Shown: positions 12,401 through 21,302 of the stretch, in pieces
Layout: each line of letters begins with the position of its first letter
Position numbering within the stretch: position 1 is the first letter of the stretch
Source of the DNA: Haliotis asinina
Taxonomy: Eukaryota; Mollusca; Gastropoda; Lepetellida; Haliotidae
Direction of reading: 5' to 3'
DNA: 64,000 nt
NCBI RefSeq assembly: GCF_037392515.1
Contig: NC_090287.1
Coordinates: 6,121,501-6,185,500, forward strand
The notes under the pieces: model-generated
Databases searched by the model: none
Seen by the model: only the letters and a program-made list of their open reading frames with translations
Told to the model about the DNA's origin: nothing
Made by a program: the position numbers and the translations under genes

Positions 12401-15400
12401 CTTGAAGCACTCTTTCTGAACACCTCATCAAAAACTCCCATCATGCTCTCACCACCCTCTCCTCCATAGCGCTTCACTGTGGTGAACTTGTTGGCCAAAA
12501 AATGGTCAAAAGCCTGAGGAAACAACATAATTACACAGTTGTGACAAGTATTCTATGAAATTCAAACATATTTATTGAAATGGAAAACATAATCTAGTGG
12601 ATATTTTCTAGTTCCACATACTGCGCAAGAGAGAGGTAATCAAGGTATTTCACAGCAGACAGTTAACAGTCTAGCGCAGACACACAATACATTTAGTACT
12701 GAAATCTAAACATTAACCTTCATACCTGTCATTATTTTGTAACACGGTACAGCTGCCTCACCTGACATCTAAGCATCAGTTTGGCAAGGTCAACTCGCCT
12801 CTCTGACTGGAGGGAATCTTGACCTTTGGTTTCCATGGCAGCAGCAAACCAGGATCTCTCCTCTTCAGTCTGGAGAAGTTAGAAGACATAACTGTAGAAT
12901 ACTTTGTTTAGTTTTGTTTGTTTGGTTTTACCTAGCTGCTTTCAGCAATAATCCACAATACATATCACATCAGCCTGTAAATAATGTCTGGATCAGATAA
13001 TCCAGTGATAAAGCTACCTGTGTTATTACATTCCATAAAATACTCACACAGCTTGTCCCTCACACAACAAACGTCATTCTTATAGAAATATTCCTAGATG
13101 TTACCTATCTTTACCTGCAGATGTGAAAATTCAGCGGCAACATGGCTGCAGTAGATGTGTTCAAGTTGTGTGATGAGATCTGACACGGTTATCTGCCCCT
13201 GACTGTTGTTGTATATCCCGTCAAGACTGGCCACAGTTTGGTTTGGAGTCAACCCAAACCTGCTGAGCGAGAGTTCTGGGGGATCTCTGGAAACACATGT
13301 TTCTGTTATGGTCCTATACTTTTGAAAAGGTCAAAAATATTACTCTGAAATTATCTGAAGCTATTGTAGTCCAATTATTACTTCCTGAAACTACCTAAGA
13401 TAGGCCTGCAATAATGTACATGTTTTGTATGCAAATATGTACCTCCAGTATGATGTCCATTGTCTCATATTAGCAGCCTTGGGGTTGAGGTGAGCATAGC
13501 AGTGTGTGGAGCCATCTCAAGATGACAGTTTGATAATGGGGTTAACCTCATTAGTCATGTGGACAATGTCAAAATCTGGATCAGAAGGTCAGTAGTTTGA
13601 ATCCCAGCATGGGAACTAGAAATAGTATGAGTGCTACACTGGCATCCAAAGTTGGGCTAAGATGTTCAAATCAAAATAAAGAACAATAAGTCTCAGTACT
13701 GTCCAGAGAAGCAGTATTAGTAAGTATTTGGGTGTAGGTCATTGCAAGATGACATCCTTACCTTGACTGTTTCTTGTGTTAGCTATGTGTTGGTAGAACA
13801 AGTATGTACTTGCAGTATGTAACTGTGCTTGATATAATGTACTGTAATTATGTCAGTAAACATAAAATTTGGTAAAAAATGAAATCAATGTTTAATGGGA
13901 GATATTTTCATACAATGAAACACGCAAAGCAAAACACTACTTTGCAGATTCTGATACCTTTTCGAATGGACTTTCACAAACAAATTATCAAAATAGAAAA
14001 ATAATGCGATGAAAAAACTCTGCGAAATCAGAGTTTTAAAAATTCACTAATTTCCCCCCAGGGGTGGGGTAAAACATCGGTTTCAACAGCTGTGCTGGGC
14101 TGCACCCATAGTGCATGCACAGAGATTAGGTTCATGCAGCTTGAACAGTGAAGGCGACTCGTAAAAACACAGCGAGTGATGCATGCAAGGATTATCACTG
14201 TGGTCAAAGTTTGTTGTTACAAGCATCTTCGGTCTGCAGAAATAAAAATATACTTGCAGATTACAAGAAAGTGTAGCATTAGAAATACTAATTTCATTAC
14301 TAGAAATTGCTCAGATTGAAAACTGAAATGTTTTAATACGTGTCTCATTTTCTGCAAACCTACCCTTAGATCTGTGAAATATGTAGTCATAAAGTGGAAT
14401 GTTTGAAAATTCTTCTCTCCTTCTTGGTCTTCCACTTAGAAATAGGCTTCCTGAATTCACACTTGAGACTTTGCGCTTTGACAATTTTATTGTGGAGCTG
14501 CTCTTGAAGCATGATTGTGTTTTCAACAACGTTTCGGAAAATGGTTCATAACTTGAATTATGCCTATAATATGAGATCAATTGCAATGTAATGTTTCCAG
14601 ACAATGTGAAAAGTGTTAATTTGAAATATGAATGAGGTAGTCAGATAGGTTCCTAAAATTATATCTCATTTTGACTTTTGACTACTCTATGGCCGATTAG
14701 ACAGCGTCCGCTGTTGGGGACTCCGCTGTTTTGGCCAATTAGTTGGCCTGCAGTGTTGAATGGGTTAATATATACACGTGGTATATAAGTGATTTTTCAG
14801 TTCTGTTTATACTATGATGAATTAATTTGTAAACTTGTGTATGAAAATAAAAACATAAATCAGATATGCAAATACGTGCTCTCGATACAACAGTGCAATA
14901 GGCAATATAAATCTTCAATCATTGACCACATTCACTAGGCAGGTGTGATACTTGTACACATGACATCTAAACTGAATCTGGTACAGCTTTGTTATTGGAT
15001 GAACGACAGTTTCCAGCCTGGTGCTGTAGTTCACCATCTCATTATTTGTTGACTGGATCAAACCCACAGAAAGCATGTATTTACAAGCCCCAACATCTGT
15101 ATATACATTCTTTATGGATAACAACTTCTTCTATTGTATATGATGCAAGGTTTTGCTAAGGATTCTTATGCCGTTATCAGTCTTGCTTGACAACAGTATA
15201 TGATCCATACCGAAATTTCGCATCAGATACATAGAGATTATTGACGAGTGTGTTTCCGTATCCCTAATGATATGATATTAATGATACGGAAACACAAGAG
15301 GTCAATAATCTCTTTATCATATAATGTGATGCTTAAAAATAGTTTAAAAGTAGAGCAAAATATGTTTGAAAAGAATGTATTGTTTGCATATGAATACATA

Positions 15401-18400
15401 GCATTGAAGCGAGGTCAAGGTCAGTGACATTTCGCAAAGGCCGCATATAGTTATGACCAGTCTCAAACCTGAATATGAACCTAGAATGACATTTTTGCCC
15501 TGGAAGAACAACAAAGCCTCACATTGTACTGGGTTTTCTTTGTAGTGTTTTCATTTTCATTGCTTGTGATCCCCTAATCAATATCTGACACCTGGCGAAA
15601 TCGATTCGCCTTCTGCTTCGATTGATCAAACTCTCTGACTGATACTTTTCTCAGACAATTGGCGTTCATCCGAGCCTCATATTCTGTACCTTCTATATGA
15701 ACAAAGTATTCAGGTTCACCTTCTCCAAAATTAATCAATGCAGTAAGAACTCCAGCACCTCTATCGTCAACTCTGACAGAATCGCCAATATTCAACTTGG
15801 GGGCAGTCATATTTGTTTACGAACACGGCCAAGCAATGGAAAACCCCTCAAAAACTCCCGACGACATCATCATTCAACGTTTATGTTGTGGGATTTGCAT
15901 GATGTCGTATGGAGTTTTGTGAAAGCAGTTCTGTTTTTTTACCTAATTTGCATATTTATTAGATTTGGACACCAAGTTTATTAGATGGGTTTATTGCATC
16001 GATAACACTCTCCATTATATGATAAAATAAAATAAGTTGATATCCATAAAGAAATCTTAGTTTAGCATTACTCACCATACTTCTAAAATGCCAATCAAAC
16101 AGATTATCTCCATATACACACAATAAGCCCTCAGCGTATTGGTAAGTGAACCAGTCAATGAAAAGTCTATGTTAGACGTGGGTGCACACCCACTCGCTCT
16201 GACCGGGTTCTGTCTCCTGGGTGCTTTGTTTCCATGGTTTTCACCAAAGGCACAATGTGCCATTCAAAAATTCTGTTTATTATATGTTTTTAATACCACC
16301 AGTCGTGTACACAAATCAGACAAATGAGATGTGTGGGTTGAGAAAAACATGTGACAAAATCACAGCTGAGTTTAACATGCAAGACACGAAACTTGCAACA
16401 TCGCATGAAATACTCATGAAACATATGCATATTTCATTCAGACAATGAAAAAAGCATAATTCTCTCCCGTGATAGTTTTTCAAAAATGTTTTGGAATTAA
16501 CGTTTCATTTTATATGAAGCACAGAAGCACAGCTACTTTTTTCCATTGTTTGCACTACAAATATCAGAATAATAACAATCATTTTAAATAACGAGATGTT
16601 TTGATGCAATGGGCCCAGTTCCTCACCCGATCTGTGTAATCCCCAAGGGGTCGAGTCTGGCCTTCTTGTGTCCAAACTGCCGGTAGGCCTCCACGAGACG
16701 AAACACACTGGCATTCTCAGTCTGGTTCTGCAGCTGCTCACATGCTGAAGAAGAAGGAACTCATGTTGAAGAAATGAACTGAATGAGTTCTGCCATTCAG
16801 TTGACATTAGAAGTTATGATTCTGCACATCATAATTGTTACACGAAAGTTGGAAAGACAACTGAAACAGAGCATTGTGGATCAGTGGGTGAGTAGCTGGA
16901 GATTCAGTGACTGACTGAGTTTGGTTTAGCTCCACTTTGAACAGTGTCGAAGGACTCCCCACATCCCCACACACTAAAATCAAGTCTTTAGCATTTATCA
17001 CACTATAGAACCCCATAATCATGTGGTGCACACAAACCAAGGGTAATAAGGGATCTGAACACATGATGACAGGTTTCAGGCATGCCTAAGTGATGCAGAT
17101 TTGTACAGAAAGGGGCAGTATCCTACCCCTAGTTCACACTAACCAATCTGATGCTCAGGAGAAATTTACCTTCACAATCACCACTGGCAATGCAATTGCA
17201 ATTTTCAGTGATAAACATTTTGCTCGTGTGGGCCTTCTGACCTAACTTAAGATGTTGAACAAATTCAAATAGTTTTGGGGTATACACACTGCCCCAAGAA
17301 GTAAATGTGTCATGAAAATGCACTTTATGCAGTTTTGCTATGTTTTCACATCACATTTGGCATCCCAGGAAACAGTGAATCTAACAACAGATTTTATTTA
17401 AAAACATTTATGTGAGTCAGTTTACATTTATACAGTGTCAATGTCATGATGACCCTGGTATTCTGGTAAAGACTTAATGATCAAAGTTTCTCATTAGCGA
17501 GTCACTGTATTATATGTGCAAGCACAACTTGATAGTGGATCCCAGCTGATAGTTATTTATACTGGACTGTCTCAGACTACTTCTGCTTCTGACATGCAAC
17601 TTAACCTCATTGTTCTCATATTCCAAACATGGCTTCAGCACCTGTGGGATGGATTGAACAGTCAAGCTACATTCCGGGCACAAGTAAATAAAAAATGACT
17701 GGAAACTTTCATGGGCACTGTAAAAGCAAACTTTTTAACAGTCCCTGGACCATTATATCCTTCTGGCTTTCAGTAATGATGAAAATGAAACTGCCATTTG
17801 TCATACATGAAGTACATCTAAACCCATTGTTAAAAAACCACCTGTTGCTAAAATACTTGTATACATGAGTCGTAAAATTTGATATTAAAGTCATTCAAAT
17901 GAGTAATGTGTGGGGTTCTCATTCTTCAGGAAACAGAGTGTATTCAACAACAGAGACATTACATTCAACTAAGCCATCCATGCAACTTATAGATGTACCT
18001 GCAGATAATAATACAGGACTACAATTCATTTGACTCAAAGTGGACTGATGAACTGCAATCTAATAAACGAATAAACATATATTACTCAATGAAACACTGA
18101 TCATAATCAAAACTTTAGACCAATTCTGTTAGGTTTTAGCAGAATTTTAAGATCCTAAAATTTAAAAAAAGCTGTTTAACACACAGAGACTTGTAAACCT
18201 AAAAACTGCCATCAAGGTATGTACTGTCACTACCGGGGCCTCAGAACTATATAAAAGACCCTGTTTATGACACTACATTCCTTGAAGGCAGTTTGTAGAA
18301 TCACAAGCCTTGTGGTTTAACAAACATAGGTCACTATTTATTATCTGTGAGAAGCTGCATCTGAGCTGTCAAACATCCTATAGGACATTGGAGTATGTCA

Positions 18401-20011
18401 TGATCTACTAGCTGGACTGTTTGTGATGTAATTGTGTCATGTGACCTTGGCACCTTTGGTCCACTCTGACTGAGACTGATGTGCTGACAGGAAAGAGGTC
18501 AAGTCCTCAGTCCACTTGCTGACCTTGCACAGGCTGGGGCTGCACATAATGATTGCATGTATGAAGCCCTGTTCTCAAAATCCTCATGCTGGAGCACGAA
18601 TGAGTTTTTCAGTGACTCAGGTCAGGTGGGTTGGGTTCCCACAGGTGTACTAAGAATGGGGCTCAGTCTTGTGACATAACCCTCTTTGTATGTATGATCA
18701 GATCATTCCATTTGCATACTTAGATATTTGTCAGGTATTTGTTTAGTTTTTACCTGGCTCAGGTAAACCAATTTCCAATCAGACATTTTAGAGTGTACCT
18801 GGGTTGGGTAGTCTCAGGTATTGTACCAGGACAGGGTTGAGTAGTATGGGGTTATGTACCCGGATTGGGTTGGATAGTCTGGAATTGGGTAGTCTAGGGT
18901 AAGATTAGGTATATAATGGGGTTGGTAGTCTTAGGTTAGGGTTGGGAAGTTAGTATGGGGTTGGGTACCAAGGGTAGGGTCAGGTAGTGTGGGGTTGGGT
19001 ACCATGGATAGGGTCAGGTAATGAGGAGTTGGGTACCAAGGGTAGGGTCAGACGATGGGGCTGGGTGCCGTGGATAGGGTCAGGCAGTGAGGGGCTGGAT
19101 ATCAAGTATAGTGTGGGGTTGGGTACATTGGATAGGATCAGATAGTGTGAGTTGGGTACCATGGGTAGGGTCAGGTAGTGTGGGGTAAGGTACCAAGGGT
19201 AGGGTCAGGTAGTGTGGGGTTGGGTACCAAGGGTAGGGTCAGGTAGTGTGGGATTGGGTACCAACATGTTTGGGTAATATGGGGTAGCTGTTATCAGATC
19301 GGTACTAAGGGTTTAGATGGGAGTGATCACCACATTTTCAACAATATTTTGGCCTATATCAAAATATGTTTTGGGGGTAATAAGTTAGCTTCCCTTAGGG
19401 CTGACAGTATTATTGAGGATATTGCAATATGTTTTTCTTAGAGAAGTGTGGTGTGGCATTGTGCCTTTAAGATTGTTCAGGTCCACACTATTCATTTTAT
19501 TCTGCATAAGATATCATTTGTTCTTTTGATATTCAGCCAATTGCTGATTTGGAAATCTATGATTAATTAATGAACACTATGATATAAAATATTTACATCA
19601 CGCAATTACGGGTTCATTATTTCGCGTGGAGGTGTGGTTGAATACAATCACCTGATTGGACAAAACTGGGTGTCGACTCCCAATATTCTTTGATACAGTA
19701 ACAGCCGTTTGTAAGTTATTAAGTTAATAACAGTTTTCACATAAAGCGTACGCTAAATCTATGTAGATAATAACAACATGATGTGACGAATAAAGTAAAT
19801 GAGCAGTGCAATGAAAACATGCCGTGCCATATCTCAATGTCAAGGACATCGCGTGTTGGGCATTCGGAAGGAACTTACATAAACAATCGTTGTTTTCCCT
19901 TGATTGTCTCAGCTTAAATCCGAATACTCCCGATCGTGCATGGTAGAATAGTGCTTGAAATAAGCAGGTTGCATCCTTTCGTCTACGGAGAGTCCTAGGA
20001 ATCTTCAGCAT
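302..20011 (-). CDS. DHTKD1: DHTKD1, 2-oxoadipate dehydrogenase E1 subunit (18 exons, 3' end outside window)
   Basis: Thiamine-diphosphate E1 component that decarboxylates 2-oxoadipate in the mitochondrial matrix, in lysine, hydroxylysine and tryptophan breakdown; it works with the shared E2 (DLST) and E3. Joined coding exons: 20011-19879, 16744-16627, 13286-13115, 12869-12762, 12513-12402, 11930-11833, 10598-10535, 9774-9701, 9148-9005, 8013-7898, 7302-7227, 6956-6765, 6241-6140, 5591-5460, 5073-4953, 4547-4408, 3553-3397, 402-302. All phases match and total 2160 bases (720 codons); the human protein is about 919 aa, so roughly the last 180-190 residues are missing. The start gives an Arg/Lys-rich N-terminus fitting a mitochondrial presequence. 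Visible motifs: [13 protein letters not shown] and NNQIGFTT of the ThDP site, GHNELDDP, and [15 protein letters not shown] of the pyrimidine-binding domain. GHNELDDP with ICFRKW, and the overall alignment, favour DHTKD1 over OGDH. No frame breaks were seen. Confidence 0.95.
697..3160. repeat. 44-bp minisatellite filling DHTKD1 intron 17
   Basis: About 56 tandem copies of a unit built from GGTGGATAGTTTGGTGGATA and GGCTGACAGGTTGATAAACA plus GACA. Some copies lack segments or carry point changes. A looser GGATGGA-rich stretch (433-690) leads into it. The unit has no stop in any minus-strand frame, so it produces long artefactual Pro/Ser/Leu-rich ORFs (up to 288 codons). It lies wholly inside the intron between exons 17 and 18. 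Confidence 0.95.
3397..3553 (-). CDS. DHTKD1: DHTKD1 exon 17
   Basis: Acceptor TTTCTCCCAG, donor GTTTAT (weak), phase 0 to 1. Encodes [16 protein letters not shown] and [13 protein letters not shown]. The weak donor faces a 3-kb intron that holds a 2.5-kb minisatellite. Confidence 0.94.
3554..4407. other. DHTKD1 intron 16, no recognisable feature
   Basis: AT-rich intron sequence. I see no repeat, RNA gene or conserved coding block in it. The shorter neighbours, introns 15 (4548-4952) and 14 (5074-5459), are likewise unremarkable. Confidence 0.6.
4408..4547 (-). CDS. DHTKD1: DHTKD1 exon 16 ([15 protein letters not shown])
   Basis: Acceptor TTGTCAACAG, donor GTACAG, phase 1 to 0. Encodes [20 protein letters not shown] and YIPLNHM, near-identical to human [20 protein letters not shown]. 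Confidence 0.95.
4953..5073 (-). CDS. DHTKD1: DHTKD1 exon 15
   Basis: Acceptor CAACTTCAG, donor GTCAGA, phase 0 to 1. Encodes [19 protein letters not shown], matching human KLDWATAEALALGSLLAQG at the start of the transketolase-like pyrimidine-binding domain. Confidence 0.93.
5460..5591 (-). CDS. DHTKD1: DHTKD1 exon 14
   Basis: 44 codons, phase 0, acceptor TTTCCCAG, donor GTAGGT. Encodes [20 protein letters not shown] then [15 protein letters not shown], aligning to human QAHWQGLAQPE...[21 protein letters not shown]. Confidence 0.9.
5836..5882 (+). mobile_element. 3' fragment of CACTCACTC-tailed SINE in intron 13
   Basis: Carries GAGTGTGGCGTAAAACTAAA followed by CTCACTCACTC, the 3' end shared by the SINEs in this window. 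The 5' part is missing. Confidence 0.7.
6140..6241 (-). CDS. DHTKD1: DHTKD1 exon 13 (variable linker)
   Basis: 34 codons, phase 0 at both ends, acceptor TTATATTAG, donor GTAGGT. Encodes [20 protein letters not shown], aligning loosely with the human region EEVSEIKSSYYAKLNDHL. Supported mainly by splice sites, phase and position. Confidence 0.82.
6530..6708. repeat. Short C-rich minisatellite in DHTKD1 intron 12
   Basis: Degenerate repeats of about 20-24 bases around CCACCTGCCTGACTGTCCAC. The rest of the intron (6242-6764) holds nothing recognisable. Confidence 0.8.
6765..6956 (-). CDS. DHTKD1: DHTKD1 exon 12 (GHNELDDP)
   Basis: 64 whole codons, phase 0 at both ends, acceptor GTTTACCAG, donor GTAAGA. 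Encodes the [20 protein letters not shown] stretch followed by [11 protein letters not shown]. The CFRKW form resembles DHTKD1 (CYRQW) rather than OGDH (CYRRN). Confidence 0.95.
7227..7302 (-). CDS. DHTKD1: DHTKD1 exon 11
   Basis: Acceptor GTTTGCAG, donor GTGTGA (weaker than the others), phase 2 to 0. Encodes [20 protein letters not shown] and ends GDSPE, matching human HVNGDSPEE. Confidence 0.9.
7727..7838. mobile_element. Foldback MITE-like element in DHTKD1 intron 10
   Basis: Near-perfect 32-base inverted repeat (7727-7758 against 7807-7838; one mismatch) with arms containing ATTCTTTATGGGTAA and ACTTCTTTATTAC, around a 48-base centre holding TTGTCAAGCAACGGTATAAG. Related diverged copies occur near 15108-15240 and 41088-41180, so it is a dispersed family. 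No coding capacity. Confidence 0.75.
7898..8013 (-). CDS. DHTKD1: DHTKD1 exon 10 (NNQ of the ThDP motif)
   Basis: Acceptor TATTGCAG, donor GTACAG, phase 0 to 2. Encodes [19 protein letters not shown] and [13 protein letters not shown] closer TATAG at 7986-7990 could look like the acceptor, but only the 8013 start restores the conserved GIV-ETF segment and the phase. Confidence 0.93.
8466..8742 (+). mobile_element. Full-length gastropod-type SINE in DHTKD1 intron 9
   Basis: Runs from GACCCGTGAAGGTCCCGGGG through CAACCCATGCTTGCCATAAA and AGGCGACTAACGGGATCAGG to ATATAGCTGGAATATTGTTG and a CACTCACTCACTCAT tail. The same core is present in reverse at 34373-34640 and as fragments elsewhere. The rest of intron 9 (8014-9004) and intron 8 (9149-9700) show nothing else recognisable. 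Confidence 0.8.
9005..9148 (-). CDS. DHTKD1: DHTKD1 exon 9 (GDAS, ThDP/Mg2+ site)
   Basis: Phase 0 at both ends, acceptor TTTTCCAG, donor GTGAGT. Encodes [14 protein letters not shown] and [12 protein letters not shown]. The GDAS sequence begins the ThDP/Mg2+ binding motif that ends at NNQ in exon 10. Confidence 0.94.
9701..9774 (-). CDS. DHTKD1: DHTKD1 exon 8
   Basis: Acceptor CATCACAG, donor GTACGT, phase 1 to 0. Encodes [16 protein letters not shown] and ends IPNPSHLE, the conserved NPSHLEAVNPV block split by the next intron. Confidence 0.92.
10133..10400 (-). mobile_element. tRNA-derived SINE in DHTKD1 intron 7
   Basis: On the minus strand a tRNA-like head (GGTAGCCCGGGGGTTAAAGC, then GACCCTGATTTGATTCTCCT) is followed by a body ending AAAAGTGGCGTAAAACCATG and a CTCACTCATTCACTTACTCAC tail. 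A second GTGAGTGAATGAGTGAG stretch at 10128-10150 is probably a leftover tail of another copy. Confidence 0.75.
10535..10598 (-). CDS. DHTKD1: DHTKD1 exon 7 (64 bp, fused to the edge of a minisatellite)
   Basis: Encodes [20 protein letters not shown], aligning to human [20 protein letters not shown]. Acceptor GTATGTTACAG, donor GTGAGT, phase 0 to 1. The acceptor and first 20 coding bases are the first unit of the 44-bp array reaching to about 11684, so about 25 near-identical pseudo-acceptors lie upstream. Phase joins exactly to exons 6 and 8 only with this innermost copy. Confidence 0.9.
10579..11684. repeat. 44-bp minisatellite repeating the DHTKD1 exon 7 splice acceptor
   Basis: About 25 tandem units. 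On the minus strand each reads ACAATGTTGTATGTTRCAG followed by ATGCAGGRGAAGACTGAACT. The innermost unit supplies the real exon 7 acceptor and its first 20 coding bases. Copies differ by a few substitutions (C/T, A/T variants in TTCCCC or TACTCC, and CAACATTG or CATCATTG). All three plus-strand frames are open, giving a spurious 357-codon ORF. The period is not a multiple of three. Confidence 0.95.
11833..11930 (-). CDS. DHTKD1: DHTKD1 exon 6 (HRGRLN motif)
   Basis: Acceptor TTTGTTTCAG, donor GTATGT, phase 1 to 0. Encodes [17 protein letters not shown] and ends FRK. The HRGRLN motif is the hallmark near the ThDP site of this E1 family. Confidence 0.93.
12402..12513 (-). CDS. DHTKD1: DHTKD1 exon 5
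   Basis: Acceptor TTTCCTCAG, donor GTATGT, phase 0 to 1. Encodes [20 protein letters not shown] then ESMMGVFDE, nearly identical to vertebrate DHTKD1 and diagnostic of 2-oxoacid dehydrogenase E1 proteins. Confidence 0.93.
12762..12869 (-). CDS. DHTKD1: DHTKD1 exon 4
   Basis: Phase 0 at both ends, acceptor TTCTCCAG, donor GTGAGG. Encodes [10 protein letters not shown] and [11 protein letters not shown], aligning to the human DWFAKRFEE and HLSKLMLESQ stretch. Confidence 0.9.
12900..13016 (-). mobile_element. Diverged SINE fragment in DHTKD1 intron 3
   Basis: Carries GTTTTACCTAGCTGCTTTCA, CTGTAAATAATGTCTGGATC and AATCCAGTGAT, recognisable parts of the same SINE core as at 34373-34640, in the same orientation but more decayed. 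Confidence 0.55.
13115..13286 (-). CDS. DHTKD1: DHTKD1 exon 3
   Basis: Acceptor TTTCCAG, donor GTAAAG, phase 2 to 0. Contains [20 protein letters not shown], aligning to EEVLVYLNQIYCGQISIE of the human enzyme. An alternative AG two bases downstream is excluded by phase. Confidence 0.88.
15108..15230. mobile_element. Diverged copy of the foldback MITE family
   Basis: Carries CATTCTTTATGGATAACAAC, TTGCTTGACAACAGTATATG and CCATACCGAAATTTCGCATC, matching the arms and centre of the element at 7727-7838. The arms no longer pair well. Confidence 0.55.
15233..15312. repeat. Long hairpin (inverted repeat)
   Basis: Left arm about 15234-15262 and right arm about 15282-15312 share GAGATTATTGAC and GTGTTTCCGTATC in inverted orientation, with a short AT-rich loop and a few mismatches. 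Probably a MITE remnant; no coding capacity. Confidence 0.65.
15574..15810 (-). CDS. Small hypothetical protein (78 aa) nested in DHTKD1 intron 2
   Basis: Uninterrupted ORF from ATG to TAG, on the same strand as DHTKD1. I do not recognise the family. The first 55 residues alternate hydrophobic and charged residues ([34 protein letters not shown]), like a small SH3- or Tudor-type beta barrel; the tail ([11 protein letters not shown]) is basic. The composition looks coding-like, unlike neighbouring intron ORFs. No clear splice acceptor or poly(A) signal was seen, so it could be an intronless nested gene, a retrocopy, a transposon domain or an alternative DHTKD1-locus exon. Function unknown. Confidence 0.4.
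   Translation of the reverse strand: MTAPKLNIGDSVRVDDRGAGVLTALINFGEGEPEYFVHIEGTEYEARMNANCLRKVSVREFDQSKQKANRFRQVSDID
16627..16744 (-). CDS. DHTKD1: DHTKD1 exon 2
   Basis: Acceptor CTTCTTCAG, donor GTGAGG, phase 1 to 2. Encodes [20 protein letters not shown], the conserved N-terminal helix block of 2-oxoacid E1 enzymes (human RLVTVYCEHGHKAAKINPL). Confidence 0.9.
16745..19878. other. DHTKD1 intron 1 (3.1 kb)
   Basis: Holds the G-rich minisatellite at 18800-19275. The rest (16745-18800 and 19275-19878) is AT-rich with no gene, SINE or RNA gene that I can recognise. Confidence 0.65.
18800..19275. repeat. G-rich minisatellite (33-37 bp) in DHTKD1 intron 1
   Basis: Degenerate tandem units of GGGTTGGGTACC, AAGGGTAGGGTCAGG and TAGTGT. 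Most intact copies lie at 18950-19265. Four GGG runs fall within about 21 bases of each intact unit, so G-quadruplex formation is possible on the plus strand. The 5' part (18800-18950) is looser. Confidence 0.85.
19879..20011 (-). CDS. DHTKD1: DHTKD1 exon 1 (start codon, mitochondrial presequence)
   Basis: Starts [13 protein letters not shown], basic and lacking acidic residues until later, as in matrix-targeting peptides. Contains [11 protein letters not shown], matching the RGVYGY segment near the human N-terminus. Ends in phase 1 at a GTAAGT donor. The split Ser codon is completed by exon 2. The start is the first ATG in this open stretch. Confidence 0.85.
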
Positions 20012-20584
20012 TATGAAATAAACTCCACACGTTTACACTGACAAGTAACTCTGCCGCTCATTCGTGTCACACATGCCAGATCATCCGTAGATCTGCTTTG
20101 CGCCTGCGATTTATAACGTTACCAATCTCTGCTTGTCATGTGGCATTCTTGAGTCTGTTTGGCTGGGGAATAAGCAATGTGGGTTGACCAACGCTTAGTC
20201 TCTGAATATAGAATTTTGCGTGTAACAAATAAACTCATTTAAATTGGAAGTGAGCCCCCTGGGAGGATTCAGTAGGGATGGAGGGTGGGCGAGTCGGCTT
20301 TCAGGGGGTTCGGCGGGAACTTTGAAAATGACTTGACACCACTCTCAAGTTTTTTAAAGTGCGTTTGCGGAGCCAAGGACAGAGATTCAGAACCTGGGGA
20401 AACACTGGGTTGTTTTGGGGCTTTAGCACTGCAGGAGGGAACAGGCTGTAGGGAAAATGTGGTTTAGGGACTGTGTGACAAACGACAAATTCATTGTGAA
20501 TGAAGTACGAAAATACTCTTAGCAATTATCGAATTTCAGTTTTCAGTATTTAAGTTATTTCGATTTCAGTGAAGTCACATTTTT
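20012..20584. other. Region upstream of DHTKD1
   Basis: Presumed promoter and 5' UTR side of DHTKD1. I see no clear TATA box or other core element, and no supported gene on the plus strand; the 60-74 codon ORFs here have no coding signature. Confidence 0.5.
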
Positions 20585-21297
20585 GGATTCTGGTGTACAC
20601 AGTGTGAGTGAAGAATTAAACAGTTATCGGGATTTAGGTTTATCATCCCACTCTGTGTTCCACAGGAGATATCGCTAGTGTAAGATCAGACAGTATCTCC
20701 TAGGAGATATCGTTTGGACAGATTTTGTACAGTGTCCTGACAAAGCTATGACGTCATGAAGTGACGTCCCAGTGCTATGACATCGTTGCACTGCAAATCT
20801 AGTGACAGTACTGTGTACAGAGATGTACATTTTTCATTGAAAATTAATGAAGAATGATTCTGGATGATAAATAGAGAATAATCTCACCGAAGTGTCTAGT
20901 GACATCAAATATATCAACACGAGTTGAAAAAGTAACAAATATCCGAGGCTTGTCTTTGATATCAGCAGACACTTGAGTGTGATCCTGTATGTATCCAATG
21001 GCAGTGAAGAATGAGACGGTTTAATATCGGGATTTAGGTGTACATAATGGGAGTGACGAATGAGACGGTTTTCGGGATTCAGTTGTGTGCAATCGGAGTG
21101 AAGCGTTTGACTATTTTGGCATTCAGGTGTACACAATGGGAATGAAGCATTAGACGATTTTCTTCATTCGGGTGTACCCAATGAGAGTGAAGAATTAGAC
21201 GATTTTCATCATCCAAGAGAACACAATGGGAGTGAAGAATTAGACTATTTTCGTCATTCAGGTGTACACAATGGGAGTGCAGAATTAGACTTATCCA
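20585..21297. repeat. Degenerate 45-bp minisatellite
   Basis: Units built around GTGTACACAATGGGAGTGAA and GAATTAGACGATTTTC. Copies are regular at a 45-base spacing in 21140-21297 and become progressively degenerate back to about 20585. Confidence 0.75.
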
Positions 21298-21302
21298 GAA
21301 AA

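Larger units (their letters stand above)
13287..16626. other. DHTKD1 intron 2 (3.3 kb)
   Basis: Contains the small intact ORF at 15574-15810, a foldback-element relative (15108-15240) and a hairpin (15233-15312). The remainder, including 13400-15100, shows no recognisable feature. Two overlapping minus-strand ORFs near 14217-14604 are not supported. Confidence 0.7.

Noticed and set aside
14217..14604. Two overlapping minus-strand ORFs (97 and 72 codons) in DHTKD1 intron 2
   Set aside because: No domain pattern, no splice or poly(A) support; AT-rich intron background.
16072..16327. Overlapping ORFs near 16.1-16.3 kb with a GTGAGT at the edge, possibly a nested exon
   Set aside because: No recognisable protein pattern in any frame and no partner exon identified.
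302..20011. OGDH (2-oxoglutarate dehydrogenase) as identity
   Set aside because: Exon 12 ([13 protein letters not shown]) and the N-terminal and linker segments align better with DHTKD1; a phylogeny of the joined exons would settle it.
20285..20525. Divergent gene on the plus strand just upstream of DHTKD1
   Set aside because: Only short overlapping ORFs on both strands, with no splice sites or recognisable protein pattern.
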